DNA of 64,000 nucleotides from Archivesica marissinica (taxonomy: Eukaryota; Mollusca; Bivalvia; Venerida; Vesicomyidae): NCBI GenBank assembly GCA_014843695.1, contig CM026397.1, forward strand, positions 45,147,272-45,211,271. The letters are read 5' to 3'. The position numbers and the translations under genes were made by a program. Every line of letters begins with the position of its first letter. Position 1 is the stretch's first letter. This document shows positions 63,640-64,000 of this stretch, in pieces. The notes below the pieces were generated by a model. It saw nothing but the letters and a program-made list of their open reading frames with translations. It was not told the DNA's origin and searched no databases.

Positions 63640-63990
63640 AGTCTGGTCAACGTTCACTAGATTAACTGTCAGCACATAGAATATCAATTGAAACAGGAAG
63701 ATGGCCTAAACGAAATACTATTCCTAGAATTGAAAGAAAGTGTCTAATATGTAACCGAATCGAAGAATCGAAGACGAATTCCATTCTATATTAGAATGTA
63801 AGAATTATGCTCACATCAGAAACAACTACATGTATATCAACAACACTTTGAAGAATCCAAAACATTCCCAAATATATTGAACGTTAGACTAGAATTGATC
63901 GTTTCTGTAAACTTATTGTATGTATGAATATATACATGTACAATGGACTCGTGGGTGTATGATCTTTAGTTCAATAAAAATATCTATCTA
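63640..63990 (+). pseudogene. LINE reverse-transcriptase C-terminal fragment
   Basis: One frame reads RISIETGRWPKRNTIPRIER and then KCLICNRIEESK; a one-base shift continues EFHSILECKNYAHIRNNYMY. This C-x2-C ... E-F-H-x3-E-C-x2-Y pattern closes the polyprotein of many molluscan LINEs. It is followed by a short 3' end with AATAAAAATATC and TCTATCTA, reaching the window edge. It is degenerate and 5'-truncated. Confidence 0.7.
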
Positions 63991-64000
63991 CATGTATATA

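Overview
The window is animal nuclear DNA: AT-rich, with split genes, GT-AG introns, tRNA-derived SINEs, TTAA-flanked MITEs, a mariner element and very large minisatellite arrays. The protein matches and repeat landscape suggest a mollusc, probably a bivalve (inference). No bacterial, organellar or viral genes were seen.

Two real genes were found, both on the + strand. The first, 7105-49356, is the part of the histone H3K79 methyltransferase DOT1L that lies downstream of its catalytic domain. I rebuilt 12 internal exons and a probable short terminal exon from splice sites, reading phase and remembered similarity to human DOT1L. The phases close exactly: 4410 nt, 1469 codons plus stop. The catalytic exons must lie upstream of position 1. 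The second gene, 56256-61977 (exons 56256-56336, 57483-57561 and 59556-61977), is the 3' part of an unrecognised single-pass membrane protein. It shows a Ser/Thr-rich stalk, one transmembrane helix and a roughly 800-residue cytoplasmic tail with tyrosine motifs, a proline motif and eight EMFNG repeats. Its 5' exons were not found; a 1000-N assembly gap (53458-54457) lies just upstream.

By region: 1-7104 is DOT1L intron dominated by a 21-bp array carrying three copies of one SINE. 7105-20535 holds exons E1-E6, a mariner element (12342-14124), SINEs and several arrays. 20790-28250 is a 22-bp array of about 7.5 kb. 28844-35355 holds E7-E10 with arrays that overlap the splice junctions of E8 and E9, plus TTAA MITEs. 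37018-44392 holds the two long C-terminal exons E11 and E12, separated by a 3.5-kb array of 30-bp units. 44941-49300 holds tandem tRNA-like SINE heads and an 86-bp array repeating AATAAA, followed by the probable last exon. 49860-56255 is mostly intergenic. 62000-64000 holds the 3' end of gene 2, an intact SINE with target-site duplication, a 68-bp array and a LINE fragment.

Roughly half of the window is tandem repeat. Two patterns stand out. Several arrays are expansions of identifiable pieces of mobile elements. Three arrays (at E5, E8 and E9) contain the end of a DOT1L exon together with its splice site, so introns carry rows of copied donors or acceptors. Most long open frames in the window are artefacts of these arrays.
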